From assembly GCA_963826695.1 (NCBI GenBank), contig CAWGXZ010000009.1, positions 1 to 64,000 on the forward strand: 64,000 bases of DNA, written 5' to 3'. Positions 19,214 to 28,093 of the stretch are shown in pieces (position 1 is the stretch's first letter; every line of letters starts with the position of its first letter). Position numbers and translations under genes: made by a program. This DNA is from CAWGXZ01 sp963826695. GTDB taxonomy: Bacteria > Pseudomonadota > Gammaproteobacteria > Burkholderiales > Burkholderiaceae_C. The notes under the pieces are model-generated. The model made no database searches. It had not been told where the DNA came from and was given only the letters and a program-made list of their open reading frames with translations.

Positions 19214-20062
19214 TTGAATCGATACCGCGAGTTGCTGTCCCGGGTCGCCGTCGCCGGCGTCGTCGCGGCGTTGGGCGCCTGTGCCAGCGTCGCACCGCCT
19301 GATCTGCCGTCGACGCGGTCGACACCGCAGAAGCTGCAGCGGCTGGTCGATCTCGCCGAGGCCGAGTGGCGTCGCTGGGGCCGCCAGGTCGTTCGCGTCG
19401 GTGACGACGACCGGCTCTGCGCCGTCCTTGCAGGCGGTGGCTGCGAGCCGGTCGACGACGGCTGCGGTCGCGAACAAAGCGCCGCCTACTGTGCCATCGT
19501 CGACGACTACTGGCGGCCGATCCGCGAAATCACCGGCCGGCGCTTCGCCCACGACTGTAGCCGGCTCGATGTGTGCGAAGCGGCACTGCCACCGGGCGCC
19601 GAGCCCGTGCCGACGCCGGCCTGGTCGGCGGCGTTCATCGGCAAGCTGATGCACGACGCCGGCTTCACGCCCGGGGAATTCCGCGTGTCGGCGTTCCATG
19701 CCGAATACGTCGTCGCCGCGCGCGACGGCTTCACCACCGCCTACGCAGTGGTGCCGACTCCAGCGCATGCGGCGCCTGGCGACCTGATCTGCACCACCCG
19801 TTTTTCCGGCGAACCGCAGTGGGGCCCGGACGAGATCGACTGGCTGCGCGCCGACATCGAGATTCGCGACGTCACGCCGATGCACTGCGACCTGGTTGTC
19901 GGCATCGAGCGCGAAGGCAACGAGGCGCGAACGATCGGCGGCAACGTGATGCAGTCGGTCTCGCTGCGGCATGTCGCCCTCGACGAGGCCGGTCGCATCC
20001 CGGCAAACGGCGGTGAGCAACGCGGCTGGACGCTGGTGATGCAGGCACGCGCGTTGCGCTGA
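19214..20062 (+). CDS. DUF2272 family lipoprotein
   Basis: This is a probable outer-membrane or periplasmic lipoprotein of about 282 residues. A hydrophobic stretch ends in a lipobox (AALGAC, cysteine near residue 24). The body contains WSAAFIGKLMHDAG and SAFHAEYV, the signature I associate with the DUF2272 family, plus several extra cysteines (EPVDDGCGREQ, HDCSRLDVC) that may form disulfides. The start is uncertain. The TTG at 19214 gives a sensible signal peptide, while the upstream GTG at 19136 would overlap the divergent ligD start. No ribosome site is obvious. The function is unknown; family context hints at envelope or peptidoglycan work, but that is inference. Confidence 0.65.
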   Translation: MNRYRELLSRVAVAGVVAALGACASVAPPDLPSTRSTPQKLQRLVDLAEAEWRRWGRQVVRVGDDDRLCAVLAGGGCEPVDDGCGREQSAAYCAIVDDYWRPIREITGRRFAHDCSRLDVCEAALPPGAEPVPTPAWSAAFIGKLMHDAGFTPGEFRVSAFHAEYVVAARDGFTTAYAVVPTPAHAAPGDLICTTRFSGEPQWGPDEIDWLRADIEIRDVTPMHCDLVVGIEREGNEARTIGGNVMQSVSLRHVALDEAGRIPANGGEQRGWTLVMQARALR

Positions 20063-20225
20063 AGCCCGAGTCGATGGACTGCCGCTTCAGCGGCAAGCGC
20101 CCCCTCGACCCGGCGGCGGGCCAGGCACCTCGTGGCGTATCAGCCGCTCGCCAGTCCGGACGAGCAACGGCTCGGCTCGGCTGCGGTGCTAAGGTTCGAT
20201 CAACCCAACTGTCGCGAGGACCGCC

Positions 20226-20417
20226 ATGCTCGAGTTCAACGTCCAGGCCATGTCTTGCAGCCATTGCGTGACCGCAGTTACCGAGGCCGTGCGGGCGATC
20301 GATCCCCAGGCGGGCGTCGAGGTCGATCTTTCAAGCAAGACCGTTCGCGTCGAGTCGTCGGCAAGCCGCGAACGCGTCGCGACCTCGCTGGTCGAGGCCG
20401 GCTACTCGCCGACCTGA
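20226..20417 (+). CDS. Heavy-metal-associated domain protein (copper chaperone-like)
   Basis: This is a 63-residue single HMA domain with the metal-binding motif MSCSHC at residues 9-14 and the ferredoxin-like pattern of the CopZ/Atx1 family (VTEAVRAIDP, VRVESSASRERV). It would carry Cu(I) or another soft metal in the cytoplasm. The ATG at 20226 has a GAGGA site 5 nt upstream. No P-type ATPase or MerR regulator gene lies next to it, so its partner is elsewhere. Confidence 0.88.
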   Translation: MLEFNVQAMSCSHCVTAVTEAVRAIDPQAGVEVDLSSKTVRVESSASRERVATSLVEAGYSPT

Positions 20418-20418
20418 T

Positions 20419-20438
20419 TGCCCGGCGGCAACCGGGCA
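20419..20438. terminator. Hairpin after the HMA gene (weak terminator candidate)
   Basis: TGCCCGG and CCGGGCA form a 7-bp stem with a 6-nt loop, starting 2 bp after the stop codon of the small metal-binding gene and facing the convergent hemerythrin gene. No T-run follows. A second GC-rich hairpin (GGCAGGC/GCCTGCC) lies at about 20472-20500. Confidence 0.35.
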
Positions 20439-20508
20439 GGCGACCGATCGCGCGCGCACCCGTGCCACGCGGCAGGCTCTGGCCGGCGCGGCGCCTGCCG
20501 AGCCGTAC

Positions 20509-21048
20509 TCAGAGCGCGTCGTCCTCGCCGGCATCACCCATCAGCGCCTGCTTGCGCGTCAGCAGTTCTTCGCCGATGGCCTTGAGGTCGAGCGACGACT
20601 TCTTGACCTTCGGGAACATCTCGGTTTCTTCTTCCTCGACGTGGTGGCTGACGTACTCGCCGAGTACGGTGACCTTGGCGTCGTAGAGCTCCTCGGAAGG
20701 CTCCATTTCCAGGATCTGGGCGATCAGGTCCTTGGCCGAGGCATGCTCGACCTCGGCTTCATCGAGCAGATCCTGCTCATCGAGTGCTTCGCGCACGGCG
20801 GGATAGAAGACTTCTTCCTCGATCGTCGCGTGGACCGTCAGCATCTCGCAGATCTGCTCGGCGAGCGCCTGCTTCTCGTCGTCGTCGGCCTCGCTCTCGA
20901 CCAGCTTGCCGTATTGCTTGAACAGTTGTTCGACCTCCTTGTGGTCGGCGGTCAGCAGCTGGATGGCGTCACCGGCGGCGGTGGACTTGGCAGCAGCCTT
21001 CTTGGCCGGTGCCGATTTCTTGGCGGCAGCTTTCTTTGCGGTAGCCAT
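20509..21048 (-). CDS. Hemerythrin HHE cation-binding domain protein
   Basis: This 179-residue protein has an N-terminal Ala/Lys-rich, histone-like tail (KKAAAKKSAPAKKAAAK) followed by a hemerythrin-like four-helix domain. The iron-ligand pattern is visible as ADHKEVEQLF, HATIEEEVFYPAV, HASAKDL and HHVEEEETEMFP. Such proteins bind a di-iron site and are tied to oxygen, nitric oxide or peroxide responses. The basic tail suggests association with nucleic acid (inference). The ATG at 21048 has an AAGGA site. It is upstream-adjacent to two small minus-strand genes that look stress related. Confidence 0.85.
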   Translation of the reverse strand: MATAKKAAAKKSAPAKKAAAKSTAAGDAIQLLTADHKEVEQLFKQYGKLVESEADDDEKQALAEQICEMLTVHATIEEEVFYPAVREALDEQDLLDEAEVEHASAKDLIAQILEMEPSEELYDAKVTVLGEYVSHHVEEEETEMFPKVKKSSLDLKAIGEELLTRKQALMGDAGEDDAL

Positions 21049-21135
21049 GGTGTTGCAGTTCCTTTTCAAACGAAGCGGATGCCGGGAAACGCCCGGCACG
21101 TGTCGGAGCTGGTGCGCGGCGCAAGCGTGCAGCGG

Positions 21136-21327
21136 TCAGGACGGCCGGTTGGCCGGTGGCAGCGGATTGACGACGGTGTCCAGCGAGGCGCCGGGGTCCT
21201 CCTCGCCTGCTGCCGACTCGTCGGTGGCACCATCGGGCAAGGGGTGCGGCTGCTGCGCGTGCTCGGGCTTGATGCGGTCGTCAGTGCCAATGTCCGAGGG
21301 TGTGCCAGGCGTGTTTTCGGAAGTCAT
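21136..21327 (-). CDS. Small acidic disordered protein, unknown function
   Basis: This 63-residue ORF (MTSENTPGTPSDIGTDDRIK start) is rich in Pro, Asp, Glu, Gly and Ser, with no predicted helix or membrane segment. The ATG at 21327 is preceded by AAAGGATGAAACC, a good ribosome site, and codon third positions look normal for the genome. It lies between the hemerythrin-like gene and the zinc-finger gene on the same strand, so it is probably co-transcribed. I do not recognise a family. Confidence 0.55.
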   Translation of the reverse strand: MTSENTPGTPSDIGTDDRIKPEHAQQPHPLPDGATDESAAGEEDPGASLDTVVNPLPPANRPS

Positions 21328-21353
21328 GGTTTCATCCTTTCTGCGGTGATCGT

Positions 21354-21743
21354 TCAGCCGACGTAGCGCGGGGCGGCGGGGTGCTCGCGCTCCCAGGCGC
21401 TCTGGCACGGAATGCAGCGCAGCGCCGAGGGCTGTGCCTGGAGCCGCTCGACCGGGATCTCCAGACCGCAGTCGCTGCAGTCGCCGTACTCGCCGGCGCG
21501 CAGCCGATCGCGGGCCTGCTCGATGGCGAGCAATTCTTCCTGGTCGCGCTGCAATTCGACGTGCTCGATGCCGCTGCGCAGCCTGGCCTCGCCGGCGGCG
21601 GCGAGGTCGTCGACGTCGGTGCTCGCATCGATAGCGTCGTTGGCGGACGCTTCGCGGGCCGCACGCACTTCGGCACGCAACTCCGCCTCGCGCTGCTCGA
21701 GGCGGTCGCCGAGTTGCTGCAACTGCTCAGGGGTCAGGGACAT
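21354..21743 (-). CDS. DksA/TraR-type C4 zinc-finger protein
   Basis: This 129-residue protein has a long N-terminal coiled coil (LTPEQLQQLGDRLEQREAEL) and a C-terminal C4 zinc finger (CSDCG and CIPC spaced by about 17 residues). This is the layout of DksA/TraR proteins, which enter the RNA polymerase secondary channel. The acidic tip expected in DksA is represented by DAIDASTDVDD. The ATG at 21743 was chosen over longer starts because it gives the normal coiled-coil beginning. A canonical DksA is usually longer (about 150 residues), so this is more likely a paralogue. Confidence 0.82.
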   Translation of the reverse strand: MSLTPEQLQQLGDRLEQREAELRAEVRAAREASANDAIDASTDVDDLAAAGEARLRSGIEHVELQRDQEELLAIEQARDRLRAGEYGDCSDCGLEIPVERLQAQPSALRCIPCQSAWEREHPAAPRYVG

Positions 21744-22037
21744 ACAGGAAGCTCCGGATCGGCACACGCGCAGCGCATGGATGGCTGCGCCGCAAAAAGG
21801 CAAGCCGTATGCCGATCGGTCGTCTGCGGCGCCACGATTCGGCCGCCCAATCCATGGCTGTTGCGCGGCCGCCTCAGGCCAGGCGGCGACCTGCCGCGGC
21901 GGCCCTTAGACTTCGCGGCAGCTGCACCCCGTGGCCGTTTCCAATTCATCCGCACGTCCGCCCGGAGGCCCTTCTTATGCGCTTCCCCTGCCGCGGACCA
22001 ATGCCCAGACGCTGAAGATGCGTCGGTACTGCACCCG

Positions 22038-24401
22038 ATGACGCCGCCAGTCTCGCCATACCGCTCGTTCTGGATGGGCGGCTACGAAGGTGCCGACCAT
22101 GTCAACGGCTTGGGGCAGGCCCTCGACATGGCGCTGAGCAGCGGCCATCTCGACCGCCTCGACGAGGACTATGCGAACGCCGCACGCTTCGAGCTGCGCA
22201 GCGTGCGAGAAAGCGTCGGCTGGCGCCTCGCCGAAACAGCGCCGCGGCGCTACGACTTCAGTCGGGTGCGGCGCCTCGCCGCCGCCGGCCGCCGGCATGG
22301 CGTGCAGATCGTCTGGACCTTGATGCACTACGGCACGCCGCCCGACGTCGACCTCCACGACGACGCAATGATCGAGCGCTTCGCCGGGTTTGCCGCGGCT
22401 GCGGCGCGCGAGATCGCGCCGCTTTCCGACAAGCCGCCGGTCTACAACCCGATCAACGAGATCAATTTTCTGGCGTGGGCGGTGTCGGCCACCGAAATGA
22501 TGCACCCGTACGGCCTGGCCACTGCCGACCGGCGTGGCGAGGCAAGCGGCTACGCCGTCAAGCGGCGCCTGGCGCAGGCTGTGCTTGCCGGCGTCGAAGC
22601 CGTGCGGCGCGTCGATCCGCGCGCACGCTTCCTGCACATCGAGCCGCTGCTGCATGTCGTGGCCCCTGCGGGACAGCCGGAGCTGCAGTTGCGCGCCGAG
22701 GAAGTGCGTTCATACCAGTGGCAGGCGTGGGATCTGATCGGCGGCCTGGCCGAACCCGAGCTCGGCGGCAGCCTGGCCGCACTCGACCTGGTCGGCGTCA
22801 ACTATTACCACAGCGGGCAGTGGGAGGCCGTGACCGAAGAGCGGCTCGACTGGTCGGGCCGCGATCCACGTCGGGTGCGCTTTTCCGGGCTGCTCCACGA
22901 AGCCTGGCAGCGCTACCGTCGGCCGCTGGTCATTGCCGAGACCAGCCATGTCGGCAGCGGCCGTGCTGCATGGCTGAACGAAATCGCCGACGAAACGGCG
23001 CAAGCCCAGCGCCTCGGGGCGCACGTCGATGGCATCTGCCTCTATCCGCTGATCGACCGCCATGACTGGAGCAACCCGCGGCACTGGCACCGCAGCGGCC
23101 TTTGGGATGCGAGCAGCGACGCCGACCCCGATCCCCCTGCGCAACCGCAGCGGCTGCTGCAACTCGAGTACGCCGAGGCCCTGATGAACTGGCAGCAGTG
23201 GTTTTCGGCTCCCGGGCGGCCGGCGCCGGCTGAGCCGACCGTGGCTGCACTGCTCGCTTTCACGCCGCGTGCCGGAATCGAGCGGCGGCCGCTGCAGCAA
23301 TGGCTGCTGCGGCTGGCGCGGGACCACGGCTGTGCGGTAACGATCGTCGAGGAGCCGATGCCCTGCAGCGGGCCGGCGTACCTCGACCGGCGCGCACTTG
23401 CGCCGGGCGTCGAGTTGCTGGTGCCGCACACGCCGCTGCCTGCTTGCGGCTTCGATGCGCAGCAGGCCGAGGTGATCGCTCCCCTGCTGCGGGCACACGG
23501 CGTGGGGCGCGGAGCGCTGCCGCTGGTCATCTGGCTGGCGATTCCCGGGGCCGTGCCCGCGGCGCGGATGCTCGAGCCGGTCGCAGTCATCCGGGACTGC
23601 AGCGACGCCACGGCGCCGTCGACGCGCGAGGCCTGGCGCGACGAGGGGAGCACCGAAGAGGCCGACCTCGTCCTCGACCCTCCGGGGCTGCCCGGCGAAT
23701 GGCCGCCGAGCCGCAAGCGACACGCCGTGGCGCCCGCCGTCGACCTGGCGGCGTTCGACCCGCTGCGTCTGGCCGCCGGCACCGAAGAAGGAGCCACCGC
23801 CGGCCACCTGCAGCGCCACATCGTCGCGCCGCGGTTCGGCATCTTCGGCCCGATCGACACGCATTTCGACCTGCCGCTGCTGACCCGGTTGGCCGAGCGA
23901 CGACCCGACTGGAACTTCGTTGTCGTCGGCGCCCTGCACGGCCTCGACCCCAAGGCCCTGCCCCTGAGGCCGAACCTGCACTGGATCGGCGCACAGCCGT
24001 ACCACCGGCTCGGCCACTTCGCCGCGGGCTGGGACGCCCTGCTGCTGCCGCTGCGCGCCGATGGCGCCGGATCGGCGCACTGCCCCGAGCAACTTCTCGC
24101 CTCGCTGGCCAGCGGCAAGCCGGTGATCAGCAGCAGCCTGCCGGCGGCAGCCCGCTACGCCGAATATTTCCTGGCTGCCGACAGCCTGCAAGACTGGCTG
24201 CACGCCTGCGAGGCGGCGATCGCCGAGCCGCCCGCAGCACGGGACCGCCGCAACCGCTTGCTGCGTCCCTTGCTGGAAGCGGCCTCTTGGGAGGCCAGCA
24301 CGGCTGGAATCGCCGAGCAGCTCGGCGACATCCTGAGGGGAGTCGCTGGCGCCCCGGTCGAGATTTGCGTGGCAGCCGTCGAACGCTCGCGCCAGAGCTG
24401 A
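22038..24401 (+). CDS. Glycoside hydrolase-like / GT-B glycosyltransferase fusion
   Basis: This is a 787-residue two-part cytoplasmic protein. Residues 1 to about 380 resemble a family 1-type beta-glycosidase barrel: an entry WMGGYEGADHVN, a putative acid/base Glu in NPINEIN (about residue 141) and a putative nucleophile Glu in VIAETSHVG (about residue 301). Residues about 400-787 resemble a GT-B glycosyltransferase: AVIRDCSDATAPS (compare the DCMDE motif of many GT4 proteins), GIFGPIDTHFD, FVVVGALHG, and the donor-binding LPLRADGAGS with PEQLLASLASGKPVISS. The ATG at 22038 was chosen because the longer frame is unrelated. The fusion suggests one protein that both trims and builds a surface or storage glycan; substrate unknown. 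Confidence 0.75.
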   Translation: MTPPVSPYRSFWMGGYEGADHVNGLGQALDMALSSGHLDRLDEDYANAARFELRSVRESVGWRLAETAPRRYDFSRVRRLAAAGRRHGVQIVWTLMHYGTPPDVDLHDDAMIERFAGFAAAAAREIAPLSDKPPVYNPINEINFLAWAVSATEMMHPYGLATADRRGEASGYAVKRRLAQAVLAGVEAVRRVDPRARFLHIEPLLHVVAPAGQPELQLRAEEVRSYQWQAWDLIGGLAEPELGGSLAALDLVGVNYYHSGQWEAVTEERLDWSGRDPRRVRFSGLLHEAWQRYRRPLVIAETSHVGSGRAAWLNEIADETAQAQRLGAHVDGICLYPLIDRHDWSNPRHWHRSGLWDASSDADPDPPAQPQRLLQLEYAEALMNWQQWFSAPGRPAPAEPTVAALLAFTPRAGIERRPLQQWLLRLARDHGCAVTIVEEPMPCSGPAYLDRRALAPGVELLVPHTPLPACGFDAQQAEVIAPLLRAHGVGRGALPLVIWLAIPGAVPAARMLEPVAVIRDCSDATAPSTREAWRDEGSTEEADLVLDPPGLPGEWPPSRKRHAVAPAVDLAAFDPLRLAAGTEEGATAGHLQRHIVAPRFGIFGPIDTHFDLPLLTRLAERRPDWNFVVVGALHGLDPKALPLRPNLHWIGAQPYHRLGHFAAGWDALLLPLRADGAGSAHCPEQLLASLASGKPVISSSLPAAARYAEYFLAADSLQDWLHACEAAIAEPPAARDRRNRLLRPLLEAASWEASTAGIAEQLGDILRGVAGAPVEICVAAVERSRQS

Positions 24402-24464
24402 TCGACAGCCAAGAATCCGCGCCATCGCCCGAGGTCGACCGGGCTGTTGGCCGCGGTAGCGGCG

Positions 24465-25343
24465 TCAGCGCAGCTCCCGGCGCCCCTGCGGCTCGTCCGG
24501 TCGCGTCACTTCGTCGATCACCCGCACCAGCATGCCGCCGCCGGGGATCAGCGCGCCGGCAACCTCGCCGCTGAGCGAGAACAGCATCTCGCGGGTCATC
24601 ACCTTGTCGATCTTGTCGCGCATCCATTCGCCGTTGTCGGCCGCCTCGCCGGTCAGGCCGTCGATCTCGATCACACCCACCTTGCCGGTCGTCGTCCAGG
24701 CGAACTCGAAAGCGAAAACCGGGCGGTAGTAGAGGTAGAACCGGGCCAGGTGGATTTCGTCATGGGTGATGACGTGCGCATCGATCGCTTCCGACGCGAG
24801 ACGCGACTTGACGATCTGGAACACCGCCTCGAAGGGGACCTGGCTGACCACCGCCTTGGGCTGGGCCAGTTCCTCGACTTCGTTCGCCTTGTACTTGTCG
24901 ACGTAGTTCTGCAACAGCGCCGGCTTGAATTCGCGGCGGATGCCGTCGAGGTGCATCGCCACCTCGATCTTGCGGTGGCAGTGCTCGCGCACCGGCAGCT
25001 GGATGCGCGCCTTGCCGGCCGACCGCACCACCTCGAAATCGCATTCGCCCATCGAGAGCTTCAGCGCATGTTCATTGGTGATCTGCAGCGGATAGACCGA
25101 CTCGTGGATGTAGTCGACCTGGCGCGTGGCCGAGACGATCCAGAACGGCTCGTAGCGCAGCTCCGACTTGGCAAGCGCAACCGTCTCGACCTTCGGCCGC
25201 TCGAACGGGTTCAGGCGCGCCAGCTTGCCGAAGGCGTCGAGCTTGCGCTTCTCGGCCTGCTCCTGCGCGGCGCGTGCCGGGTAGATCTCCTCGAAGATGA
25301 ATATTCGCTTGGCGCTCGCGTCGAGCCGGACTTCGGTCTGCAT
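24465..25343 (-). CDS. Conserved-looking protein of unknown function
   Basis: This 292-residue soluble protein has no recognised family. It is charged, with no signal peptide or clear membrane span. Notable stretches are EEIYPARAAQEQAEKRKLDAF near the N-terminus, a His/Cys cluster VREHCHRKIEVAMHLDG in the middle, FYLYYRPVFAFEFAWTTTGKVGVIEIDGLTGE, and a glycine-rich C-terminus (GALIPGGGMLVRV). The ATG at 25343 has a strong AGGAG site. It is divergent from the membrane hydrolase gene (95-bp gap) and convergent with the glycosyltransferase fusion. Confidence 0.7.
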   Translation of the reverse strand: MQTEVRLDASAKRIFIFEEIYPARAAQEQAEKRKLDAFGKLARLNPFERPKVETVALAKSELRYEPFWIVSATRQVDYIHESVYPLQITNEHALKLSMGECDFEVVRSAGKARIQLPVREHCHRKIEVAMHLDGIRREFKPALLQNYVDKYKANEVEELAQPKAVVSQVPFEAVFQIVKSRLASEAIDAHVITHDEIHLARFYLYYRPVFAFEFAWTTTGKVGVIEIDGLTGEAADNGEWMRDKIDKVMTREMLFSLSGEVAGALIPGGGMLVRVIDEVTRPDEPQGRRELR

Positions 25344-25438
25344 AGGCTCGTCTCCTGTCGTGCGGCAGACGATTGTGCATGGGCTGCAGCGCCGCGGGAG
25401 CTGCTACAAGCGGCGTCCTTGCTCCACATTGCTGCCCC

Positions 25439-26575
25439 ATGGACACCCTCACCCATGCACTTTCCGGTGCCCTGCTCGCCCGGCTGATCGCACGCCGGCA
25501 AGCCCTCCGTCCCATCGCGGAACCGGCCGCCGGTCGCCTGTCGGCGCCGTGGGACCGCTTTGCCGGTGCGCCGCTGCCCTGGCAGTGCACCCTGGCCGGC
25601 GCGGCTGCCGCCGCGTTTCCAGACATCGATTTCGTCGTCGGCTGGTTCGGCGATATCGCCTACCTCACCCAACACCGCGGCGTGACGCATTCGTTGTTGC
25701 TGCTGCCGGCGTGGGCGCTGGCCGTCGCCTGGCTGCTGTCGAAGTGCTTCGCCACCACCCGCCACCAGCCGGGCGGCTGGAAGAGCTTCTACGTTCTGGC
25801 GGCTGCCGGAATCGCGCTGCACATTGCCGGCGACTGGATCACGCAGTTCGGCACGATGCTGCTGCAACCGCTGTCGAGCCAGCGCTTCGGCCTCGGGGCG
25901 ATGTTCATCATCGACCTGGCCTTCAGCGGCATTTTCGTCGTCGGCCTGCTGCTTGCGGCGCTGTTTCCGCGCCATCGCTGGCCGGCAGCGCTCGGGCTGG
26001 CGGCGGCCGTGCTCTGGGTCGGCATCGCCTGGACCGGCCGCCAGGAGGCGCTCGCCGCCGGCGAGCGTCGCGCCGGCGTGCTCGGCATCCGGACGCCGGT
26101 CGTCGAGGTCATGCCGCGGCCGGCGTCGCCCTTCAACTGGACCGTGGCGGTCTTCGACGGGACGAGCTACCAGGTGGCGCACATCAACACCCGGCGCACC
26201 GAGCCGCTCGCAGGCGGGCCGGACGCCAATTTCATCCGGCGCTATTCGGCGCCGTACCAGCCGGAGCCCATGGCCGAATGGCAGGCCATGCCGCGCTTCG
26301 GCCCGCCGGGCAGCGCCGACTGGGTGCAACGCGCCTGGGGGCACGCGTCCTTCGGCTTCTTCCGCTGGTTCGCGCTGACGCCGGTGCTGTTCGATGCCAC
26401 CGATCGTGCGCTCGGCGATGGGCAGCGCGAACGCTGCGCCTGGTTTCGTGATCTTCGCTTCGACTTTCCAGGGCGCGATGATGGGCCGTTCCGCTACGGT
26501 GTCTGCTTCATCGGCGACGACGAATCGTCGGCGCGCGTCTACCGGCTCGAGGGCGGGCAGCGGCGGCCGATCTGA
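25439..26575 (+). CDS. Membrane-bound metal-dependent hydrolase (YdjM/DUF457 family)
   Basis: This 378-residue inner-membrane protein begins MDTLTHALSGALLARL, the hallmark N-terminus of the YdjM-type family. Metal-ligand motifs are HALSG, FPDIDFVVGW and HRGVTHS, and about four membrane spans follow. The C-terminal about 150 residues are soluble (FNWTVAVFDGTSYQVAHINTRR). The ATG at 25439 was chosen on the family N-terminus. The activity is annotated by family only; the physiological substrate is unknown. Confidence 0.82.
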   Translation: MDTLTHALSGALLARLIARRQALRPIAEPAAGRLSAPWDRFAGAPLPWQCTLAGAAAAAFPDIDFVVGWFGDIAYLTQHRGVTHSLLLLPAWALAVAWLLSKCFATTRHQPGGWKSFYVLAAAGIALHIAGDWITQFGTMLLQPLSSQRFGLGAMFIIDLAFSGIFVVGLLLAALFPRHRWPAALGLAAAVLWVGIAWTGRQEALAAGERRAGVLGIRTPVVEVMPRPASPFNWTVAVFDGTSYQVAHINTRRTEPLAGGPDANFIRRYSAPYQPEPMAEWQAMPRFGPPGSADWVQRAWGHASFGFFRWFALTPVLFDATDRALGDGQRERCAWFRDLRFDFPGRDDGPFRYGVCFIGDDESSARVYRLEGGQRRPI

Positions 26576-26689
26576 AGCGGCGCGGTTTCGCTCGGGCGCA
26601 GGCGGGCGGGGCGAAGGCTCGTCGCGAACTGAAAGTTCGAGGTAAGGCTGCTCCGCTACAGTCGCCCGACTTTCAAAAAGGGCCCGGCG

Positions 26690-28093
26690 ATGCTCGATGT
26701 GCTGGTAATCGGCGGCGGCAATGCCGCGCTTTGCGCCGCGCTGATGGCGCGCGAGGCGGGCGCCAGCGTGCAGGTGCTCGAGTCGTCGCCGCGCGAATGG
26801 CGCGGCGGCAATTCGCAGCACACGCGCAACCTGCGCTGCATGCACGACGCGCCGCAGGATGTGCTGGTCGACGCCTACAGCGAAGAGGAGTTTTGGCAGG
26901 ACCTGCTGAAGGTCACCGGCGGCTTGACCAACGAGCATCTGGCCCGGCTGGTGATCCGCGAGTCGTCGACTTGCCGGCCGTGGATGCAGCGCCACGGCGT
27001 TCGCTTCCAGCCGTCGCTTTCCGGCGCGCTGCACACCGCGCGCACCAACGCCTTCTTCATGGGCGGAGGCAAGGCGCTGATCAACGCCTACTACCGCAGT
27101 GCCGCAAACCTGGGCATCGGTGTCCGCTACGACTCACCGGTCGATCGGCTCGAACTGCAGGACGGCCGCTTCGTCGCCGCCTACTGTGGCAGCGAGCGCA
27201 TCGAGGCCAGGGCCTGCGTGCTCGCGGCCGGCGGCTTCGAATCGAACATCGAATGGCTGCGCGAGGCCTGGGGGCAGAACGAGCAGGGCGAATGGCCGGC
27301 CGACAACTTCCTGATCCGCGGCACCCGCTTCAACCGCGGCACGCTGCTCAAGTTCATGCTCGACGCCGGCGCCGACCGGATCGGCGACCCGACCCAGGCG
27401 CACATGGTGGCGATCGACGCCCGGGCCCCGCTCTACGACGGCGGCATCTGCACGCGCATCGACTGCGTTTCGCTCGGCGTCGTCGTCAACCGCAATGCCG
27501 AGCGCTTCTACGACGAGGGCGAGGACTTCTGGCCGAAGCGCTATGCGATCTGGGGCCGGCTGGTCGCGCAACAGCCCGGGCAGACCGCCTGGTCGATCAT
27601 CGACGCCAAGGCGGTCGGCCGCTTCATGCCGCCGGTATTCCCCGGCGTCAAGGCCAACACGCTGGCGGATCTGGCACGGCAGCTCGGCCTCGATGAGGCC
27701 CGCTTCGGCGACACGCTGCAGGCCTACAACGCCGCCTGCCGCGTCGGCCGCTTCGACCACACCGCCCTCGACGACTGCCATACCGAGGGCTTGACGCCTG
27801 CGAAGACACACTGGGCGCGGCCGATCGATACGCCGCCCTTCTACGGCTATGCGCTGCGCCCCGGCATCACATTCACCTACCTGGGACTGAAAGTGGACGA
27901 TCGCGCGACCGTGCATTTCGGCGGCCAGCCGAGCCCCAACCTTTTCGTCGCCGGAGAAATGATGGCCGGCAACGTCCTCGGCAAGGGCTACACCGCCGGC
28001 GTCGGCATGTCGATCGGCACGGCCTTCGGCCGCGTCGCCGGCACCCAGGCGGCCGCCGCGGCCCTCGGAAAGGCACAACGTGCAGCAGCTTGA
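26690..28093 (+). CDS. tcuA: FAD-dependent tricarballylate dehydrogenase
   Basis: This 467-residue flavoprotein of the fumarate reductase/succinate dehydrogenase-like family, as TcuA, oxidises tricarballylate to cis-aconitate. The FAD motif VIGGGNAALCAALMAREAG opens the protein. The family signature WRGGNSQHTRNLRC follows, and the C-terminal FAD contact GEMMAGNVLGKGYTAGVG is intact. It overlaps tcuB by 14 bp, which supports translational coupling. With TcuB and the Bug receptor it forms a tricarballylate/citrate utilisation set; a LysR-type TcuR is not in the window. Other 3-ketosteroid or fumarate-type dehydrogenases are less likely because of the TcuB neighbour. Confidence 0.9.
   Translation: MLDVLVIGGGNAALCAALMAREAGASVQVLESSPREWRGGNSQHTRNLRCMHDAPQDVLVDAYSEEEFWQDLLKVTGGLTNEHLARLVIRESSTCRPWMQRHGVRFQPSLSGALHTARTNAFFMGGGKALINAYYRSAANLGIGVRYDSPVDRLELQDGRFVAAYCGSERIEARACVLAAGGFESNIEWLREAWGQNEQGEWPADNFLIRGTRFNRGTLLKFMLDAGADRIGDPTQAHMVAIDARAPLYDGGICTRIDCVSLGVVVNRNAERFYDEGEDFWPKRYAIWGRLVAQQPGQTAWSIIDAKAVGRFMPPVFPGVKANTLADLARQLGLDEARFGDTLQAYNAACRVGRFDHTALDDCHTEGLTPAKTHWARPIDTPPFYGYALRPGITFTYLGLKVDDRATVHFGGQPSPNLFVAGEMMAGNVLGKGYTAGVGMSIGTAFGRVAGTQAAAAALGKAQRAAA

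Noticed and set aside
15566..19302. Long plus-strand frames opposite ku and ligD
   Set aside because: Products are Arg-rich with no motifs; the minus-strand Ku and LigD are unmistakable. High GC makes antisense frames long.
22710..24425. 571-residue minus-strand frame opposite the glycosyltransferase fusion
   Set aside because: Arg/Gly/Gln-rich antisense product with no family motifs, while the plus strand has two domains with consistent motifs.
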